Below are positions 25,097-34,001 of a DNA stretch of 64,000 nucleotides, piece after piece. The notes under the pieces are model-generated. The model saw nothing but the letters and a program-made list of their open reading frames with translations. It made no database searches and had not been told where the DNA came from. The DNA is from Ruegeria sp. YS9. Lineage in GTDB: Bacteria > Pseudomonadota > Alphaproteobacteria > Rhodobacterales > Rhodobacteraceae. The translations under genes and the position numbers were made by a program. Each line of letters begins with the position of its first letter. Within the stretch, counting starts at the first letter, position 1. The stretch covers positions 1,149,001-1,213,000 of the forward strand of contig NZ_CP102409.1 in assembly GCF_024628725.1 (NCBI RefSeq), in the 5' to 3' direction.

Positions 25097-26551
25097 ATGA
25101 GTACTGTCATCAAAAACGGAACCGTTGTCACCGCGGATTTGACTTACAAGGCGGACGTATTGGTCGAGGGTGGCGTGATCACCGAAATCGGTATGAACCT
25201 GAAGGGGGACAAGGAACTGGACGCCACCGGCTGTTTTGTCATGCCGGGCGGGATTGACCCTCATACCCATCTCGAAATGCCGTTCATGGGCACCTATTCC
25301 AGCGATGACTTTGAAAGCGGGACGCGGGCGGCGCTGGCTGGCGGCACGACCATGGTTGTCGATTTTGCACTGCCCAACCCGGGTGAAAGTCTGCTGGATG
25401 CGCTGAAACGTTGGGACAACAAGTCGACACGGGCGAATTGTGACTATTCGTTCCATATGGCGGTGACCTGGTGGGGGGAACAGGTGTTCGACGACATCAA
25501 AACCGTGATCGAGACGCGCGGCATCAACACCTTCAAGCATTTCATGGCCTACAAGGGCGCGCTGATGGTGAATGATGATGAGTTGTTCGCCTCGTTCAAG
25601 CGACTTGCCGAGCTTGGCGGTACCGCCCTGGTACATGCCGAGAACGGGGATGTGGTGGCAGAGCTGAGCGCCAAGCTGCTTGCCGAAGGGAACACCGGCC
25701 CCGAAGCACATGCGTATTCCCGCCCGCCGCAGGTGGAAGGCGAAGCCACCAACCGGGCAATCATGATCGCGGACATGGCGGGTGTGCCGCTGTATGTTGT
25801 ACACACCTCGTGTGAAGAGGCGCACGAAGCCATCCGCCGGGCAAAAATGCAGGGTAAGCGAGTATGGGGAGAGCCCCTGATCCAGCACCTGACATTGGAC
25901 GAAAGTGAATATTTCAATCAGGATTGGGACCACGCGGCGCGACGGGTCATGAGCCCTCCGTTCCGCAACAAACAGCATCAGGACAGCCTCTGGAATGGCC
26001 TGCAATCGGGAACGCTGAGCGTGGTCGCCACCGATCACTGCGCCTTCACAACCGAACAGAAACGTTTTGGTGTTGGGGATTTCACCAAGATCCCGAACGG
26101 CACCGGCGGGCTGGAAGACCGGATGCCGATGCTGTGGACCCATGGGGTCAACACTGGACGCCTGACACCGAATGAATTCGTGGCCGTCACTTCAACAAAC
26201 ATTGCCAAGATATTGAATTGCTATCCTAAAAAGGGTGCCATTCTGGTCGGGGCGGATGCTGATCTTGTCGTTTGGGATCCTGAGAAATCCAAAACGATCA
26301 GTGCCGGTTCCCAGCAATCCTCGATTGATTACAACGTGTTTGAGGGCAAGGAGGTCAAAGGTCTGCCACGCTTTACCCTGACACGGGGACAGGTGGCGGT
26401 GCATGACGGTGAAATCCGCACGCAGGAAGGTCATGGGGGCTTTGTCGCGCGCGAGGCGAACTCTACCGTCAACAAGGCGCTGAGCACCTGGAAAGAGCTG
26501 ACGGCCCCAAGGCCTGTCGAGCGGACGGGAATTCCGGCGACCGGTGTTTGA
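25097..26551 (+). CDS. hydA: dihydropyrimidinase
   Basis: A 484-residue cyclic amidohydrolase that opens dihydrouracil/dihydrothymine rings. The metal site is clear: PGGIDPHTHLEMPFMGT (two histidines near 57 and 59), the carbamylated lysine in FKHFMAYKGAL (about 150), later histidine-containing VVHTSCEEAH, and the aspartate in VVATDHCAF. Length is normal for the family. A GGGAG binding site precedes the ATG at 25097. With preT/preA upstream and the amidase before it, all three steps of the reductive pathway (dehydrogenase, ring opening, carbamoyl hydrolysis) are present. Confidence 0.95.
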   Translation: MSTVIKNGTVVTADLTYKADVLVEGGVITEIGMNLKGDKELDATGCFVMPGGIDPHTHLEMPFMGTYSSDDFESGTRAALAGGTTMVVDFALPNPGESLLDALKRWDNKSTRANCDYSFHMAVTWWGEQVFDDIKTVIETRGINTFKHFMAYKGALMVNDDELFASFKRLAELGGTALVHAENGDVVAELSAKLLAEGNTGPEAHAYSRPPQVEGEATNRAIMIADMAGVPLYVVHTSCEEAHEAIRRAKMQGKRVWGEPLIQHLTLDESEYFNQDWDHAARRVMSPPFRNKQHQDSLWNGLQSGTLSVVATDHCAFTTEQKRFGVGDFTKIPNGTGGLEDRMPMLWTHGVNTGRLTPNEFVAVTSTNIAKILNCYPKKGAILVGADADLVVWDPEKSKTISAGSQQSSIDYNVFEGKEVKGLPRFTLTRGQVAVHDGEIRTQEGHGGFVAREANSTVNKALSTWKELTAPRPVERTGIPATGV

Positions 26552-26606
26552 TCAGTTGGGGCGGCCTTGCCGGCGGCCCTGGCACCACTCTTCTCAAGGC
26601 AATAAA

Positions 26607-27404
26607 ATGAACACTGAAAGCACGACCCGGCCCGTCATCGAGGCAAGGCAGCTAGACCTGACATTCCAGACCAACGATGGGCCAGTACACGCCCTCAAGG
26701 ACGTGAACCTGACAATTGAGAAGGGCGATTTCGTCAGTTTCATCGGTCCGTCCGGTTGTGGCAAAACCACCTTTCTACGCTGTATCGCAGCCCTTGAGAC
26801 ACCTACGGGCGGGACGCTGACCGTCAATGGCATGACGCCTGATGAGGCGCGTCGAAACCGGGCGTATGGGTATGTTTTCCAGGCGGCGGGCCTTTATCCT
26901 TGGCGCACAATTGCCAAGAACATAAAACTGCCTCTTGAGATAATGGGATTCACCGCTGTCGAACAGGATGAGCAGGTGAAGAGGGTCCTGGAACTCGTTG
27001 ATCTGGAAGGGTTTGGCGGAAAGTTTCCCTGGCAGTTGTCGGGCGGGATGCAGCAGAGGGCCAGTATCGCGCGGGCCCTTGCGTTTGACGCGGATATCCT
27101 GCTGATGGACGAGCCGTTCGGGGCGCTGGATGAGATCGTGCGGGACCACCTGAACGAGCAGCTTCTTGAGCTCTGGGCGCGGACGGAAAAGACGATCGGA
27201 TTCGTGACACACTCCATTCCCGAGGCGGTTTACCTGAGCACAAAGATCGTGGTGATGAGCCCGCGGCCCGGGCGGATTGCAGATGTGATTGACAGCCCGC
27301 TGCCCAAGGAACGGCCGCTGGATATCCGTGACACTCCGGAATTCATTGAGGTCGCGCATCGCGTCCGAGAAGGTTTGCGGGGTGGGCATTCCAATGACGA
27401 CTAA
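26607..27404 (+). CDS. ABC transporter ATP-binding protein (nitrate/taurine/pyrimidine importer class)
   Basis: A 265-residue ABC ATPase: Walker A GPSGCGKTT (about 52-60), Q-loop in GYVFQAAGLYPWRT, signature LSGGMQQR, Walker B ILLMDEPFGALDE and the switch histidine in FVTHSIPEA. It belongs to the SsuB/TauB/NrtD class that pairs with NMT1/THI5-like binding proteins. I chose the ATG at 26607 after AATAAA, with an AAGGC element upstream. It overlaps the next gene by 11 bases. The substrate is probably a pyrimidine base or derivative, inferred from the catabolic genes upstream. Confidence 0.9.
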   Translation: MNTESTTRPVIEARQLDLTFQTNDGPVHALKDVNLTIEKGDFVSFIGPSGCGKTTFLRCIAALETPTGGTLTVNGMTPDEARRNRAYGYVFQAAGLYPWRTIAKNIKLPLEIMGFTAVEQDEQVKRVLELVDLEGFGGKFPWQLSGGMQQRASIARALAFDADILLMDEPFGALDEIVRDHLNEQLLELWARTEKTIGFVTHSIPEAVYLSTKIVVMSPRPGRIADVIDSPLPKERPLDIRDTPEFIEVAHRVREGLRGGHSNDD

Positions 27405-27837
27405 CCTGAATGCGGATAAAATCCGGCGCGCGGCACCAGGCGATGTGCCAGCCTGTGCCAGGGTTGTTCATGACTGGGTCACGCAAACAGACTGGATGCC
27501 CGACGAACTGCCGGTCGATGAACTGGCAAAACTGATCAGCGACGCATTCGACGACCGTGAAATGTGGGTCGCAGGTGATCCGGTCGATTGCTACATGTCA
27601 GTGGACCCGACACAGAACAAAATCGGCGCGCTGTATTGCAGCCGGACGGGGCAGGGTATCGGCAAGCGCCTTGTCGACAAGGCAAAAGAGGGCCGGGATT
27701 TTCTCTGGCTGACGACGCATCGGCCCAATACGGCGGCGCAACGCTTTTATCGCCGTGAAGGGTTTGAAGTGACGGCCGAGGAACCTCCTGTGCCACCGGA
27801 TACCGTTCCGGTCTTCAGAATGGAGTGGCGTGCATGA
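27394..27837 (+). CDS. GNAT acetyltransferase embedded in the ABC importer operon
   Basis: A 147-residue GNAT-fold protein. It shows the N-terminal KIRRAAPGDVPACARVVHDWV, the acetyl-CoA loop segment SRTGQGIGKRLVDKAKEG (about 89-106, with the GxGIG-type pyrophosphate loop) and the late NTAAQRFYRREGFEVT block. It overlaps the ATPase gene before it by 11 bases and the permease after it by an ATGA, so translation is coupled on both sides. Being locked into the importer operon suggests it acts on the imported compound or a breakdown product such as beta-alanine or aminoisobutyrate. That is a guess from position. Confidence 0.82.
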   Translation: MTTNLNADKIRRAAPGDVPACARVVHDWVTQTDWMPDELPVDELAKLISDAFDDREMWVAGDPVDCYMSVDPTQNKIGALYCSRTGQGIGKRLVDKAKEGRDFLWLTTHRPNTAAQRFYRREGFEVTAEEPPVPPDTVPVFRMEWRA

Positions 27838-28751
27838 AGCAGGTCATCGCCGTATTCACAGTCATCGCCGCAATTGTTCTGTTCTGGTACGTGGCCTGTA
27901 TTCCGATGAACATAAAGGGCGTGTTGACCGAACAGGAACGTGCCGGGGCCGTCGTGCAGCCGCCATCCGCCAAGGACCGGCGTGACATGTCCGAGGTTGG
28001 TCTTGTTTTGAACAACACTTTCGCCATCCCGGCCACATGGGAACAGGACCGGCCTCGACTGCCGGCCCCGCATCAGGTCACCATCGAGATGTGGGAAACG
28101 ACGGTCCAGAAAAAGATCACCTCGAAACGGTCACTGATCTATCACGGCTGGGTCACGCTGAGTGCAACGATGCTTGGGTTTGCGATTGGCACCGGGCTGG
28201 GAATCCTTCTGGCCGTGGGTATCGTGCATAGCCGTGTGATGGACCTGTCGGTCATGCCATGGGCCATTGTCAGTCAAACCATTCCGATCATCGCGCTGGC
28301 GCCGATGATCATTGTGGTGCTGTATTCCGTTGGTATTCAAGGGATCATTCCCAAGGCGATCATATCGGCCTATCTGAGTTTCTTTCCGGTTGTCGTCGGC
28401 ATGGTCAAAGGATTGCGCAGTCCTGATGCGATGCAGCTGGATTTGTTGCGGACGTATAACGCCAGCCGGTCTCAGGGTTTCTGGAAGCTGCGCCTGCCGG
28501 CATCCATGCCGTATCTGTTCACTTCGCTGAAAATCGGGATCGCTGCGTCGCTGGTCGGTGCCATTGTTGGTGAGCTTCCGACAGGGGCTGTTGCCGGTCT
28601 GGGCGCGCGGTTGCTTGCTGGCAGCTATTACGGTCAGACGGTACAGATCTGGTCGGCTCTGTTCGCGGCGGCCATTCTGGCGGCGTGCCTGGTCGGGCTG
28701 CTGGGGCTGATTGAACGGGCCGTACTGAAACGAATGGGGATGGCGCAATGA
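27834..28751 (+). CDS. ABC transporter permease (SsuC/TauC class) 1
   Basis: A 305-residue inner-membrane permease. One N-terminal membrane helix (VIAVFTVIAAIVLFWYVACI) is followed by a long ~85-residue hydrophilic stretch before the core permease domain with five further helices. The EAA-type loop is recognisable as LRTYNASRSQGFWKLRLPASMPYLFTSLK (about residues 205-235). It overlaps the GNAT gene (ATGA) and the second permease (ATGA). The extended N-terminal loop is longer than in typical taurine or nitrate permeases. Confidence 0.9.
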   Translation: MKQVIAVFTVIAAIVLFWYVACIPMNIKGVLTEQERAGAVVQPPSAKDRRDMSEVGLVLNNTFAIPATWEQDRPRLPAPHQVTIEMWETTVQKKITSKRSLIYHGWVTLSATMLGFAIGTGLGILLAVGIVHSRVMDLSVMPWAIVSQTIPIIALAPMIIVVLYSVGIQGIIPKAIISAYLSFFPVVVGMVKGLRSPDAMQLDLLRTYNASRSQGFWKLRLPASMPYLFTSLKIGIAASLVGAIVGELPTGAVAGLGARLLAGSYYGQTVQIWSALFAAAILAACLVGLLGLIERAVLKRMGMAQ

Positions 28752-29593
28752 TACTGGTTTTCTGTGCTGTCCTGCTTTGGCTCTTTGGCTGGTGGTTGAA
28801 CAGCCGGTTGGCCAGCGGGCCTTACGCCGACACCCGAATGGTGCGGCTTCTGGCCCCGCTGATCTTTGGCCTGACGGTCATCGGGATCTGGGAGCTTCTG
28901 GTGCGCGGGCTTGAGGTTCCACTGGTCATCCTGCCAGCGCCATCGGTGATTGCGGTGCGGTTTGCGGACAGCCTTCCGATCCTGTGGGCTGACTTTGTGC
29001 AGACCATCATCAAGGGCGCGCTCAGCGGCTATGTCATCGGGTGCATTGCCGCCTTTCTGATGGCGATTGCCGTGGACCGCTGGGATTTCCTGCGCCTGGG
29101 CCTGTTGCCGGTCGGCAATTTCGTGGCCGCCCTGCCGATTGTCGGAACCGCCCCCATCCTGGTGATGTGGTTCGGGTTCGACTGGCACTCCAAGGCGGCG
29201 GTGGTGGTTGTGATGGTGTTCTTTCCGATGCTCGTCAACACCGTGGCCGGGCTACGTGAAGCCACCTCGATGCAACGCGATCTGATGGAGACCTATGCCG
29301 CAACCTATTGGCAGAGCTTTTTGAAGCTGCGACTGCCTGCGGCGATGCCCTTCATTTTCAACGGGCTGAAGATTTCCACCACTTTGGCGCTGATCGGCGC
29401 TATCGTGGCCGAGTTCTTCGGCTCGCCGACACTTGGTATGGGGTTCCGGATCTCAACCAGTGTCGGGCAACTGTCGTTGGACATGGTCTGGGCCGAAATC
29501 GTTGTTGCGGCACTCGCAGGTACAGCCTTTTATGGTCTGGTGGCGGGGATCGAAAAAGTGGTGACCTTCTGGCACCCGTCACAGCGCGGATAA
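28748..29593 (+). CDS. ABC transporter permease (SsuC/TauC class) 2
   Basis: A 281-residue permease with about six membrane helices. Its EAA loop is METYAATYWQSFLKLRLPAA... (about 180-200). It begins with an ATGA overlap with permease 1, so the importer has two different permease subunits rather than a homodimer. The N-terminus WLFGWWLNSRLASG is preceded by a hydrophobic helix. It is followed by a 59-base gap and then the binding-protein gene. Confidence 0.9.
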   Translation: MILVFCAVLLWLFGWWLNSRLASGPYADTRMVRLLAPLIFGLTVIGIWELLVRGLEVPLVILPAPSVIAVRFADSLPILWADFVQTIIKGALSGYVIGCIAAFLMAIAVDRWDFLRLGLLPVGNFVAALPIVGTAPILVMWFGFDWHSKAAVVVVMVFFPMLVNTVAGLREATSMQRDLMETYAATYWQSFLKLRLPAAMPFIFNGLKISTTLALIGAIVAEFFGSPTLGMGFRISTSVGQLSLDMVWAEIVVAALAGTAFYGLVAGIEKVVTFWHPSQRG

Positions 29594-29652
29594 AACAAAG
29601 AAATCAACAGACCCCGAAATTGGGGCACAACAAGCAACTAGGAGAAATGAAG

Positions 29653-30642
29653 ATGAACAAGCTACTCAGCGGGGCGGTTGCCGCCTTTGGTCTGGCAGCC
29701 AGTGCGGCGCTGGCGGCGGATGAGGTGACATTGCAACTGAAATGGGTCACGCAAGCACAATTCGCGGGCTATTACGTTGCCAAGGACAAGGGCTTTTATG
29801 AAGAAGAGGGGCTGGACGTCACCATTCTGCCCGGCGGGCCTGATATCGCTCCGACACAGGTGATTGCAGGCGGTGGCGCCGATGTCACCGTCGAATGGAT
29901 GCCCGCCGCGCTTGCTGCCCGTGAAAAAGGGCTGCCGCTGGTGAATATCGCGCAACCGTTCAAAAGCTCTGGCATGATGCTGACCTGCTGGAAAGACGCC
30001 GGGATATCGTCGCCCGAGGACCTCAAGAACCGCACGCTGGGTGTCTGGTTCTTTGGCAACGAGTTTCCCTTCATGAGCTGGATGAGCCAGTTGGGCATCA
30101 GCACCGATGGCAAAAGCGAAAACGGCGTGGAAGTTCTGAAACAGGGCTTCAACGTCGACCCGTTGCTTCAGCGTCAGGCGGATTGCATCAGCACCATGAC
30201 CTACAATGAATACTGGCAGGTCATCGATGCCGGTGTCAGCCCGGATGAGCTGGTGACCTTCAAATACGAAGACCAGGGCGTGGCGACGCTGGAAGACGGT
30301 CTTTACGTTCTGGAAGAGAACCTAAGCGATGCGGCTTTCGTCGACAAGATGGAGCGGTTCGTTCGCGCGTCGATGAAGGGTTGGAAATATGCCGAGGAGA
30401 ACCCGGACGAAGCGGCGGAAATCGTTCTGGAAAACGATGCAACCGGTGCTCAGACGGAAGAGCACCAAAAGCGTATGATGGGTGAGATAGCCAAGTTGAC
30501 CGCAGGGTCGAACGGCGCGCTGGACCCGGCTGATTTCGAACGCACCGTCAACACATTGCTGGCAGGCGGGTCTGATCCGGTTATCACCAAAACGCCTGAA
30601 GGGGCCTGGACGCATCAGATCACTGATGCAGCATTGAACTGA
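29653..30642 (+). CDS. ABC transporter substrate-binding protein (NMT1/THI5-like)
   Basis: A 329-residue periplasmic binding protein. The signal peptide is KLLSGAVAAFGLAASAALA, cut before ADEVT. The mature protein opens with VTLQLKWVTQAQFAGYYVAK, the signature of NMT1/THI5-like proteins that bind pyrimidine-type or related heterocycles, followed by KGFYEEEGLDVTILPGG. An ATG at 29647 is too close to the AGGAG site (2 bases); the ATG at 29653 has 8-base spacing. THI5-like fold plus neighbours make a pyrimidine or close analogue the likely ligand. It ends in a terminator. Confidence 0.9.
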   Translation: MNKLLSGAVAAFGLAASAALAADEVTLQLKWVTQAQFAGYYVAKDKGFYEEEGLDVTILPGGPDIAPTQVIAGGGADVTVEWMPAALAAREKGLPLVNIAQPFKSSGMMLTCWKDAGISSPEDLKNRTLGVWFFGNEFPFMSWMSQLGISTDGKSENGVEVLKQGFNVDPLLQRQADCISTMTYNEYWQVIDAGVSPDELVTFKYEDQGVATLEDGLYVLEENLSDAAFVDKMERFVRASMKGWKYAEENPDEAAEIVLENDATGAQTEEHQKRMMGEIAKLTAGSNGALDPADFERTVNTLLAGGSDPVITKTPEGAWTHQITDAALN

Positions 30643-30670
30643 CGTACGCCGTCAATTCGAAAAATTACAG

Positions 30671-30697
30671 CGCGGTCCCAAACGGGGCCGCGTTTTT
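30671..30697 (+). terminator. rho-independent terminator after the importer operon
   Basis: CGCGGTCCC (30671-30679) pairs with GGGGCCGCG (30684-30692) with one G-T wobble and a four-base loop, followed by TTTTT. It is 29 bases past the binding-protein stop and closes the pyrimidine operon. Confidence 0.85.
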
Positions 30698-30731
30698 CAT
30701 TTTGAATGCCGGATATGTGTCTGTACTCGAT

Positions 30732-30782
30732 TTGAAAACAGAGTAGTATTTACCTGTAAACGAACGCATTTCATACGAAATG
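30732..30782 (+). promoter_or_regulatory. candidate tup promoter with overlapping palindrome
   Basis: TTGAAA at 30732-30737 and TGTAAA at 30755-30760 are 17 bases apart and look like a sigma-70 promoter. Directly downstream, CATTTC-ATAC-GAAATG (30767-30782) is a perfect 6-bp inverted repeat that would overlap the transcription start, a position typical of repressor binding. The regulator gene at 33129-34001 is the obvious candidate to bind it. No binding consensus known to me was matched. Confidence 0.5.
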
Positions 30783-30800
30783 TGAAGTCAATGGGAAGAA

Positions 30801-31514
30801 ATGCAGGGATTTGCATCAGAATTCAGCTCTGCAATCGCGCTGATCTTTGAGGGAGACTCAGAGCTGTGGGCGATTGTGCTGTTGTCCCTGAAAGTATCCG
30901 TGTTTGCGGTTCTGATTTCTGCCCTGATCGGCATGCCCGTCGGCGCCGCCCTGGCCGTGGCCAGGTTTCCGGGGCGGCGGATGCTGATCGTTCTGATGAA
31001 TGCCTTGATGGGGTTCCCGCCCGTGGTCGTGGGGCTGCTGGTCTATCTGATGCTGTCCCGCTCCGGCCCGTTGGGTGTGCTCGAGCTTTTGTATACCCCG
31101 ACGGCCATGATCATTGCTCAGGTCGTGTTGGTCACTCCCATTATCGCGGCATTGACCCGGCAGGTGGTCGAAATGCTGGCCGAGGAATATTCCGAACAGC
31201 TGCGATCACTGGGCGTGTCACGGCTGGCATCGGTCCCTGTGCTGCTGTGGGATGCACGGCTGGCATTGGTTACGGCCTTGCTTGCGGGGTTCGGGCGCGC
31301 CATTGCCGAGGTGGGCGCGGTGATCATCGTGGGCGGCAACATCAACCATGTGACGCGCGTGATGACGACGACGATCGCGCTGGAAACCTCGAAAGGAAAT
31401 CTGGCGCTGGCACTGGCCTTGGGGGCAATCTTGATCGGGATCGCGGTGGCCGTGAACGCGATGGTCAGCGCGGTCAGCCTGCGGGCCGAACAGGAAGGGG
31501 TGCGTCATGCGTGA
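30801..31514 (+). CDS. tupB: tungstate ABC transporter permease TupB
   Basis: A 237-residue permease with about five or six membrane helices. The cytoplasmic EAA-like loop is YSEQLRSLGVSRLASVPVLLWDAR, followed by GFGRAIAEVGAVIIVGGNINHVTRVMTTTI, a block strongly conserved in TupB-type permeases. It is the first gene of the tup operon and overlaps tupC by eight bases. Tungstate rather than molybdate specificity is inferred from TupA, two genes downstream. Confidence 0.9.
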   Translation: MQGFASEFSSAIALIFEGDSELWAIVLLSLKVSVFAVLISALIGMPVGAALAVARFPGRRMLIVLMNALMGFPPVVVGLLVYLMLSRSGPLGVLELLYTPTAMIIAQVVLVTPIIAALTRQVVEMLAEEYSEQLRSLGVSRLASVPVLLWDARLALVTALLAGFGRAIAEVGAVIIVGGNINHVTRVMTTTIALETSKGNLALALALGAILIGIAVAVNAMVSAVSLRAEQEGVRHA

Positions 31515-32241
31515 CCTGCTCTGCGACATGGTGAATTGCCTGAAGGTCGAGAACCTGCAAATCCGCAGTAATGGCAAGGCGTTGTTGGAGGTCTCGTCAT
31601 TGGATCTGGATGGGCCGGGACCAACCTTGATTCTTGGCCCCAACGGTGCAGGCAAAAGCCTGTTGCTGCGCTGTCTGCACGGGCTGATCACGCCGGATCG
31701 GGGGCGGGTCGTCCAGGATGGAAAACCGCTTGGCGCGGCACAGAAAGCCCGCCAGGCCATGGTATTTCAGAAACCGGTTCTGCTGCGTCGATCGGTTGCG
31801 GCAAACCTTGACTTCGTTCTCAAGCGTCAAGGCATGGGGCGAACGGCTCGTAAGGTCCGTATCGCCGAATTGCTGACCGAAGGAGGGCTGGACGGAAAGG
31901 CCAGACAACCCGCGCGGTCATTGTCCGGAGGGGAGGCGCAGCGATTGGCGATTCTCCGAGCGCTGGCATTGAACCCCGAGACCTTGTTTCTGGACGAGCC
32001 CACCAGCGCACTGGATCCAAGCGCGACCCAGATGATCGAACGAATGATATTGCGGGCGTCGGCTCGGGCTGTGCGGATCGTGATGGTGACGCATGATATC
32101 GGTCAGGCACGCCGTTTGGCCTCGGACGTGGTCATGATGCAGGGCGGACATGTCGTGGAACACGGTACGGCAAAACAGGTTTTGGAATCTCCCCAAAGCG
32201 ATGCGTCGCGCCGCTATTTGGCAGGCGGATTGGTAACCTGA
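31507..32241 (+). CDS. tupC: tungstate ABC transporter ATPase TupC
   Basis: A 244-residue ABC ATPase with Walker A LGPNGAGKSLLLRCL (about 44-58), signature LSGGEAQRLAILRALALNPE, Walker B LFLDEPTSALDPSAT and switch histidine in MVTHDIGQARRLA. It lacks the long TOBE extension seen in ModC-type molybdate ATPases, consistent with the TupC class. The ATG at 31507 overlaps tupB by eight bases; a later in-frame ATG exists, so the exact start is slightly uncertain. Confidence 0.9.
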   Translation: MRDLLCDMVNCLKVENLQIRSNGKALLEVSSLDLDGPGPTLILGPNGAGKSLLLRCLHGLITPDRGRVVQDGKPLGAAQKARQAMVFQKPVLLRRSVAANLDFVLKRQGMGRTARKVRIAELLTEGGLDGKARQPARSLSGGEAQRLAILRALALNPETLFLDEPTSALDPSATQMIERMILRASARAVRIVMVTHDIGQARRLASDVVMMQGGHVVEHGTAKQVLESPQSDASRRYLAGGLVT

Positions 32242-32263
32242 AAAAGAGAAAGAGGAGAGTGTG

Positions 32264-33079
32264 ATGTTCCGGAAACCAATTCGGGCAGCGGTGATAGCTT
32301 TGGGCCTGTTGACCAGCGCGGTTTCAGCAGAAGAACCATTTATTGTGGTGCAGTCGACAACGTCAACGCAGAACTCGGGACTGTTGGATTACATCCTGCC
32401 GTGGTTCGAAGCCGAATCAGGTGTCGATGTCCGTGTTGTGGCAGTGGGCACCGGTCAGGCCATTCGCAACGCCATCAACGGGGACGGGGATGTTCTTTTG
32501 GTTCACTCCAAACCGGCCGAGGAGAAATTCGTTGCTGACGGTTGGGGCGTGGAGCGGAAGGATTTGATGTACAATGATTTCGTTCTGGTCGGCCCCAAGT
32601 CTGACCCTGCCGGAATTCGCGGCGGCGCCGATGTTTTGGCCGCGCTCTCAAAAATCGCCGAGGCGGAAGCGCCGTTTGCATCACGCGGTGACGACAGCGG
32701 AACGCACAAGGCCGAACTGGGCTATTGGTCCGCGGCCGGGCTGGACCCTGCCGACGCCTCGGGTACGTGGTATCGAGAAACCGGATCTGGCATGGGGGCG
32801 ACCCTCAATGTGGCCGGTGGAATGGATGCCTACACGCTGACGGATCGGGCCACGTGGTTGTCTTTTGGAAACCGGGGAAACCTTGACGTTCTGGTCGAAG
32901 GGGATCCGCGCCTGTTCAATCAATACGGCGTGATCCTCGTGAATCCCGAAAAGCACGCGCATGTGCGGGCGGCAGCCGGCCAACGTTTCATCGACTGGCT
33001 GACGGGGCCGGACGGGCAGGAGGCGATCGCGTCGTTCAGGCTGGACGGGCAGCAGGTGTTCTTTCCGAACGCCGACTAA
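32264..33079 (+). CDS. tupA: tungstate-binding periplasmic protein TupA
   Basis: A 271-residue binding protein with a signal peptide (about 22 residues, cut after AVSA). The mature N-terminus holds the TupA signature STTSTQNSGLLDYILPWF, whose Thr-Thr-Ser-Thr contacts the oxyanion. Other conserved parts are DVLLVHSKPAEE, the FVLVGPKSDPAG strand, and FASRGDDSGTHKAEL, also an anion-binding loop. It ends with RFIDWLTGPDGQEAIASFRL. The ATG at 32264 has better spacing from AGGAG (6 bases) than the GTG at 32261. Very high tungstate affinity is known for the family. Confidence 0.93.
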   Translation: MFRKPIRAAVIALGLLTSAVSAEEPFIVVQSTTSTQNSGLLDYILPWFEAESGVDVRVVAVGTGQAIRNAINGDGDVLLVHSKPAEEKFVADGWGVERKDLMYNDFVLVGPKSDPAGIRGGADVLAALSKIAEAEAPFASRGDDSGTHKAELGYWSAAGLDPADASGTWYRETGSGMGATLNVAGGMDAYTLTDRATWLSFGNRGNLDVLVEGDPRLFNQYGVILVNPEKHAHVRAAAGQRFIDWLTGPDGQEAIASFRLDGQQVFFPNAD

Positions 33080-33128
33080 GCCGGCCTGTGACGGGCGTAT
33101 CCTAACAAGGTAAAAGGCGGGCGAGGGG

Positions 33129-34001
33129 TCATCCGCTGGCACCGTTGTGGTGTATCGTGCCCAGGCCCGACAGGTCGTAGCCACCGAATTCACGGGCCCT
33201 TTGGGCAAATTGATCCGAGCGCAGCAGAGTTATCAGTTTTTGCATTGGCGGATCAAAATATGACCTGCGCCAAACCGCCAGATCCAGCCTTTCGGAATGG
33301 GTGGGGACGAAACCCAGGTTGTAAAGCCCTGCCAAAGCACCCAGCCCGAAGCCGGCCTCGGCCTTTTCGCCGTGAAGGGCGATGGCCAGTTCTTCTTCGG
33401 TGCGCGCGCAGCCGGGGGTTACGTCCAGATCGTCTCGGCTCATGCCATGGGCTTCCAGCTGGCTATCGAAGAGGTGTTGGCTGGCCGCACTGTCCTGACG
33501 CATGATCACGCGGCGCGATTTGAGATCCTTGAACGTTTTGATATCCGATATGCCCGGGGCAAGAAGCAGCCCGCGCTTGCGCCGGGCGACTTCGTACAGC
33601 ACCACCGGCCCTTCGCCCAAGGCGTCCCGCAGGGATTTTTCGTTGAACCCTCCGTCTTCGTGGATGTGCAACACAGCCGCCTGTGCGCTGCGTTCGCTCA
33701 GCCGTGTCAGCCCGTCAAAGGAGCCGTCGTAATAGGTGGCAAGCCCCGATCCGCTTTCACGCAGCGCCCAATCCAGCAGGGGATCGTGGCTGCCGGCAAC
33801 AATCTGTGGCAGGGGCGGTTCGGCGACCTGCGGACCGGATCGCGACGCGTTGAGCCAGGCAATGATTTCGGCCCGCGGGAACAGCAGCTTGCCCATGGCG
33901 CGTACACAGGGCACCTCGCCCGAGGCGGCAAGATCATAAGCTTTGCGCTCGCCGATGCGCAGCAGATCGGCCAGTTCGCGGGTGGTCAGGTAGTGCGACA
34001 T
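33129..34001 (-). CDS. one-component regulator: excisionase-type HTH fused to periplasmic-binding-like domain
   Basis: A 290-residue cytoplasmic protein. Residues 1-52 form a MerR/excisionase-type helix-turn-helix (LTTRELADLLRIGERKAYDLAASGEVP...GKLLFPRAEIIAWL). Residues about 65-290 resemble a solute-binding fold (PBP_like) without signal peptide: IVAGSHDPLLDWALRESGSGLA, VVLYEVARRKRGLLLAPG, VIMRQDSAASQHLFD. Such fusions are reported beside molybdate and tungstate genes. It lies tail to tail with tupA and heads toward it from the fdh side. A role as an oxyanion-responsive regulator of tup and/or fdh is inferred. The start of the next gene on this strand is immediately upstream, so it may be cotranscribed with fdh genes. 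Confidence 0.8.
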   Translation of the reverse strand: MSHYLTTRELADLLRIGERKAYDLAASGEVPCVRAMGKLLFPRAEIIAWLNASRSGPQVAEPPLPQIVAGSHDPLLDWALRESGSGLATYYDGSFDGLTRLSERSAQAAVLHIHEDGGFNEKSLRDALGEGPVVLYEVARRKRGLLLAPGISDIKTFKDLKSRRVIMRQDSAASQHLFDSQLEAHGMSRDDLDVTPGCARTEEELAIALHGEKAEAGFGLGALAGLYNLGFVPTHSERLDLAVWRRSYFDPPMQKLITLLRSDQFAQRAREFGGYDLSGLGTIHHNGASG

